A DNA stretch of 64,000 nucleotides from Streptomyces physcomitrii (GTDB lineage Bacteria; Actinomycetota; Actinomycetes; Streptomycetales; Streptomycetaceae), in assembly GCF_012273655.1 (NCBI RefSeq), contig NZ_JAAWWP010000003.1:1-64000 (forward strand), in the 5' to 3' direction. The notes beneath the pieces were generated by a model. That model did not search any database and was not told where the DNA came from. It was given only the letters and a program-made list of their open reading frames with translations. Position 1 is the first letter of the stretch; each line of letters begins with the position of its first letter. The translations under genes and the position numbers were made by a program. Below, in pieces: positions 61,170-64,000 of the stretch.

Positions 61170-64000
61170 CGGGCCTCCTCCCAGAGCGGCAGCTCGCAGC
61201 CGCCGTGCGCGGCGGAGCGGGCGGTGAGGACGAGTCCGGCGAGGCCGGTGCCGAGATCCAGGGAGAGCTTCAGCGCCTCGTCGCCGAGGGCGATCCGGTG
61301 CGGGCCGAGCGGGGCCGTGTACCAGGCGGCCTCCTCCAGGGCGCGCGCCACGGCCTGCTGCGAGGCGGGGGCCCCGGGGGCCGCGGCGAGCAGGAACTGC
61401 ACCAGTCCGAGGCGGCCGTTGAGCAGTCCGTTGTGCGCGGCGGTGGTGTGCTGCGCGAGGTCGGTGATCCGGCAGAGCGGCTCGGCGAAGCGGTCCTCGC
61501 CGCTCAGCCGCACCTCGTCGTGGAGGGCGAGGCCGAGGCCGAGGGCGCCGGAGCCGAGCCCGGTGCCGAAGGCGGGCAGGGCCGCGGCGACCGGGGTGGC
61601 GCCGGGGCCGAAGCCGAACCGGGTCACCTCCATGTCCAGGAGTTCCACGGCGAGTCGGGCGTACGCGGGGTCGCCGAGGGCGGTGGCGGCGCGCCGGGCG
61701 AAGACGGCGAGGCCCGCGGCCCCGTCGAGGAGCCCGGCGGCGATCTGCTCCCGCTCGGCGGGCAGCGCGGCGCGCAGCCGGGCGGCGAGCCGGTCCGCGC
61801 CCGCGAGGTCGCCGGTGGCCAGGAGGTGGGCGCCGAGTCCGCTGATCCCGGAGCCGAGGGAGAGGTCGGGGGCGGACTCGGCGGCATCCAGGGCGCGCCT
61901 GCGGCAGTACGCGGCCAGCTCGGGGTCCAGTGCGGCCATGGCGTGCGCGATGCCCGCGAGGCCGCTGTGGAAGCCGACCGGGATCTCCGGCTCGGCGTGC
62001 ACCCGCCGCCGCAGCCAGTCCAGGTCGGCCGGGTCCACCTCGCCGCCGCAGCGGTGCAGCGCCCACAGGACGCCCGCGGCCCCGTACGCGAGCCCCAGGC
62101 CCCCGCCGGGCTGGAGGAACTGCCGTACGTCACCGGGGAAGAGCCGGTCCGCGCGCTCCGGGGAACGCCAGGCCCGCAGGGACTCGGCGAGCCGCTCGAC
62201 GAGGAGGGCGTCGGCGGCGGGCGGGGCGGGGACCACCACGGCAGCGGCCGGGTCCTCGGGGCGGGCCGCCCTCTCCTCGGGCTGAACTGCACGCTCAGCT
62301 ACGGGAGTTGCAGCAGCGGCAAGGATCTCGGGATGGGCTGCCCTCTCCTCCGGCTCAACTGCACATTCAGCTACGGGAGTCGCAGCAGCGGCAGTGGTCT
62401 CGGGGCGAGCCTCCGCCCCCTCGGCCCCGCCTACCCGCTCAACCACGGAAGCCGAAGCAGCGGCAGAGACCTCGGGACGAGCCTCCACCTCCTCGGCCCC
62501 GACTACCCGCTCAGGTACGGAAGTTGAAGCAGCAGCGAAGGCTTCGGAGCGGGCCGTCCTCTCCTCAACCCCAACTGCGCCCTCAGCCCCCGGAGTCGAA
62601 GCCGCGCCCGTCTCCGGCGGCGCCAACTGGCCCCGTACTCCCGCGAAATACTCCGCCCCCACCCCGAACCGCTCCCCCGCCACCCGGCACAGGTCCTCCG
62701 CGCGGTCGGGGCCGAGGGCCAGGAGGCGGGTCATGGGGAGGAGGAGGCCGATGCGCATGCAGGCCAGGGCGTAGTGGTCGACCGCGCGGCCGAGGTGGCC
62801 GTGCGGGGCGCGGTAGCCGAAGACGCCCATGGTCTGGGCGTAGCCGTCCAGGTCGCGGGAGGCGGACTCGAAGTCGATGAGGTGGACGCGGTCCTCCTCG
62901 TCCACGATGACGTTGCCGGGGTGCAGGTCGCCGAAGACCCAGCCGCGGGCGTGCATCCGCCTGACGGTGTCGGCGACCTGGTCGACCAGGGCCCGGGCCC
63001 ACTCGGCGTAGGCGCCGGGGGTCAGCGGGCTGCCGGGGCTGACGAAGGGGTTGCGCTCCAGGGCGAGGTCCATCAGGGAGCGGCCCTCGACGTAGGCGCG
63101 GCCGAGGAACTTGTGCTCGACGCCGTCCACGTAGGCGTCGACGGCGGGCACCCCGGGGAGGCCGGCCAGGTCGGTGAGGGCGGCGCGCTCGGTCTCCAGG
63201 CGGACGAGGGCGTCCCGGCCGCTCTCGTCGAGGCCGCAGTGCGGGCGGGCCTCCTTGAGCAGCAGGGTGCGCCCGGGGGCCTCGGGGCGGGTGGCGAGGT
63301 AGACGCCGCCGCCGTTGGAGAAGTGCAGGGCGCGCGAGACGCGGTACGGGAAGTCGCCGAGGCGGCGCTCGGAGCGGGCCCGCAGGGACTCCTGGAGCAC
63401 CTCGGGGACGGCCGCCCAGCTCGGCGGGTGGAAGCCGGGGCGGCGCTCGTCGGGGACCAGGTTGCCGTCCGGGTCCTCGATGCACTCGATCCGGCGGCCG
63501 CTCTCGTCGGTGCGGTGGCGGGAGACGAAGGCGCCGTAGCGGACATAGAGCGGACCCTCGCGAAAGCGCAGGTCGGAGAGGATGGTCGGGCCCTGGTGGC
63601 CGCCGATGAGCGCGTCGAGGGCGTCCAGCGCGGTGGCGAGGGCCTCCTCGGTGGGCGGGTAGAGGGTGAGGAACTTGCCGCTGCCGCCGCGGTCCGCGTA
63701 CTTGCTGTTGCGCTGGCGCAGCGTCGGCATGCCGGACAGCGCCTTGAAGGGCAGGCGCGCGGCGAAGCAGTGGGCGGAGACCGCGGTGAGGAGTTCCTCG
63801 GCGTTGGCGGTGGTGGCGCTGACGTGGATCTTCCAGCCCTGCCAGGGCAGCAGCACGTCCGCCCGGGAGTACATGATCCACTCCGAGCGGATCTCCCGGG
63901 CCCAGCCCTCGGGGAGCTCGGCGCGGTGCAGCGGGAAGAGGACGTCGGGGCCCTCGGTGTCGCGCTGCTCGTAGAACGGCGAACCGGGGTGGCAGAACTG
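61166..64000 (-). CDS. Class III lanthionine synthetase LanKC (5' end beyond window)
   Basis: At least 944 residues; the frame is open to the window edge and the N-terminus is missing. Visible order: an N-terminal lyase-type domain (KIHVSATTANAEELL ... FREGPLYVRYGAF), then a Ser/Thr-kinase domain with catalytic GDLHPGN and metal-binding DFESA. Next a repetitive linker, then the LanC-like cyclase (LAYGAAGVLWALHRCGG, VGFHSGLAGIAHAMAALD, HNGLLNGRLGLVQFLL). The zinc-binding Cys and His residues of LanC are absent, which marks class III (LanKC) rather than class IV. Such enzymes phosphorylate Ser/Thr in a precursor peptide, eliminate phosphate and form lanthionine or labionin. No precursor gene is in the window; it is expected upstream, to the right. 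Confidence 0.92.
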   Translation of the reverse strand, partial: QFCHPGSPFYEQRDTEGPDVLFPLHRAELPEGWAREIRSEWIMYSRADVLLPWQGWKIHVSATTANAEELLTAVSAHCFAARLPFKALSGMPTLRQRNSKYADRGGSGKFLTLYPPTEEALATALDALDALIGGHQGPTILSDLRFREGPLYVRYGAFVSRHRTDESGRRIECIEDPDGNLVPDERRPGFHPPSWAAVPEVLQESLRARSERRLGDFPYRVSRALHFSNGGGVYLATRPEAPGRTLLLKEARPHCGLDESGRDALVRLETERAALTDLAGLPGVPAVDAYVDGVEHKFLGRAYVEGRSLMDLALERNPFVSPGSPLTPGAYAEWARALVDQVADTVRRMHARGWVFGDLHPGNVIVDEEDRVHLIDFESASRDLDGYAQTMGVFGYRAPHGHLGRAVDHYALACMRIGLLLPMTRLLALGPDRAEDLCRVAGERFGVGAEYFAGVRGQLAPPETGAASTPGAEGAVGVEERTARSEAFAAASTSVPERVVGAEEVEARPEVSAAASASVVERVGGAEGAEARPETTAAAATPVAECAVEPEERAAHPEILAAAATPVAERAVQPEERAARPEDPAAAVVVPAPPAADALLVERLAESLRAWRSPERADRLFPGDVRQFLQPGGGLGLAYGAAGVLWALHRCGGEVDPADLDWLRRRVHAEPEIPVGFHSGLAGIAHAMAALDPELAAYCRRRALDAAESAPDLSLGSGISGLGAHLLATGDLAGADRLAARLRAALPAEREQIAAGLLDGAAGLAVFARRAATALGDPAYARLAVELLDMEVTRFGFGPGATPVAAALPAFGTGLGSGALGLGLALHDEVRLSGEDRFAEPLCRITDLAQHTTAAHNGLLNGRLGLVQFLLAAAPGAPASQQAVARALEEAAWYTAPLGPHRIALGDEALKLSLDLGTGLAGLVLTARSAAHGGCELPLWEEAR
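62240..62600 (-). repeat. In-frame 72-bp repeats in the LanKC kinase-cyclase linker
   Basis: Five units of about 24 residues (for example ERVVGAEEVEARPEVSAAAS and ERAVQPEERAARPEDPAAA) lie between the kinase and cyclase domains. They are recognisable in DNA as diverged 72-bp copies. Confidence 0.85.

Overview
The window is about 73% G+C, with strongly G/C-biased third codon positions, frequent GTG starts and many 4-bp ATGA/GTGA gene overlaps. It looks like chromosomal core sequence of a Streptomyces. It opens with the 5' end of a 16S rRNA gene (minus strand) plus its leader and promoters. Beyond that comes gene content I recognise from the S. coelicolor core: a TetR regulator matching AtrA beside a type II NADH dehydrogenase, an ORF1590-like sporulation regulator, L-2-hydroxyglutarate oxidase and trmB.

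Layout. 1-650: 16S start, rrn leader and promoters. 651-4553: divergent MarR/MFS pair and a PAS-PP2C-ATPase phosphatase. 5092-7767: NDH-2 and atrA, divergent. 8240-16739: an ECF sigma factor fused to a membrane span and an NPCBM-like domain, a large SARP/AfsR-type regulator, and an orphan asparagine-synthetase-like protein resembling lasso-peptide cyclases. 17695-26957: ORF1590-like regulator with a TTA codon, lhgO, trmB with a long acidic N-terminal tail, a GNAT-AAA fusion, a SnoaL/NTF2-like protein, a PrsW-type membrane protease and an unknown protein. 27041-31093: aldo/keto reductase, an M23 peptidase behind a c-di-AMP (ydaO-type) riboswitch, and a membrane PP2C phosphatase. 31274-38564: initiator tRNA-Met, alginate-lyase-like lipoprotein, secreted lipase, lactate-monooxygenase-like enzyme, PucR regulator with a 50-aa partner, and a DUF3068 protein.

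Two systems stand out. (1) Positions 38943-50558 hold eight plus-strand genes; every junction from 40099 onward but one overlaps by 4 bp. They encode a GT4 glycosyltransferase, three SAM methyltransferases (one FkbM type), a 1535-residue AftD-like arabinofuranosyltransferase with F5/8-type modules, a condensation-fold acyltransferase split by a decapeptide repeat, an EamA/DMT-like membrane protein and a degenerate Trm112-like protein. This looks like a surface glycan or glycolipid pathway. (2) Positions 57120-64000 hold a minus-strand, fully 4-bp-overlapping operon of a class III lanthionine synthetase (LanKC, cut by the window end), a GT2 glycosyltransferase and RmlA/RmlB/RmlC. It suggests a deoxysugar-decorated lanthipeptide or a related product. 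Between them lies an accessory stretch (50753-56712) of a secreted SH3-like protein, two methyltransferases, DUF5954, an XRE/DUF6879 regulatory set and small unknowns, ending at tRNA-Lys.

A window-wide oddity is the number of short tandem-repeat expansions: heptamer arrays in intergenic DNA, an 18-bp array, and in-frame repeats in linkers or tails of at least six proteins. Functions are assigned by reading motifs; no database search was run.
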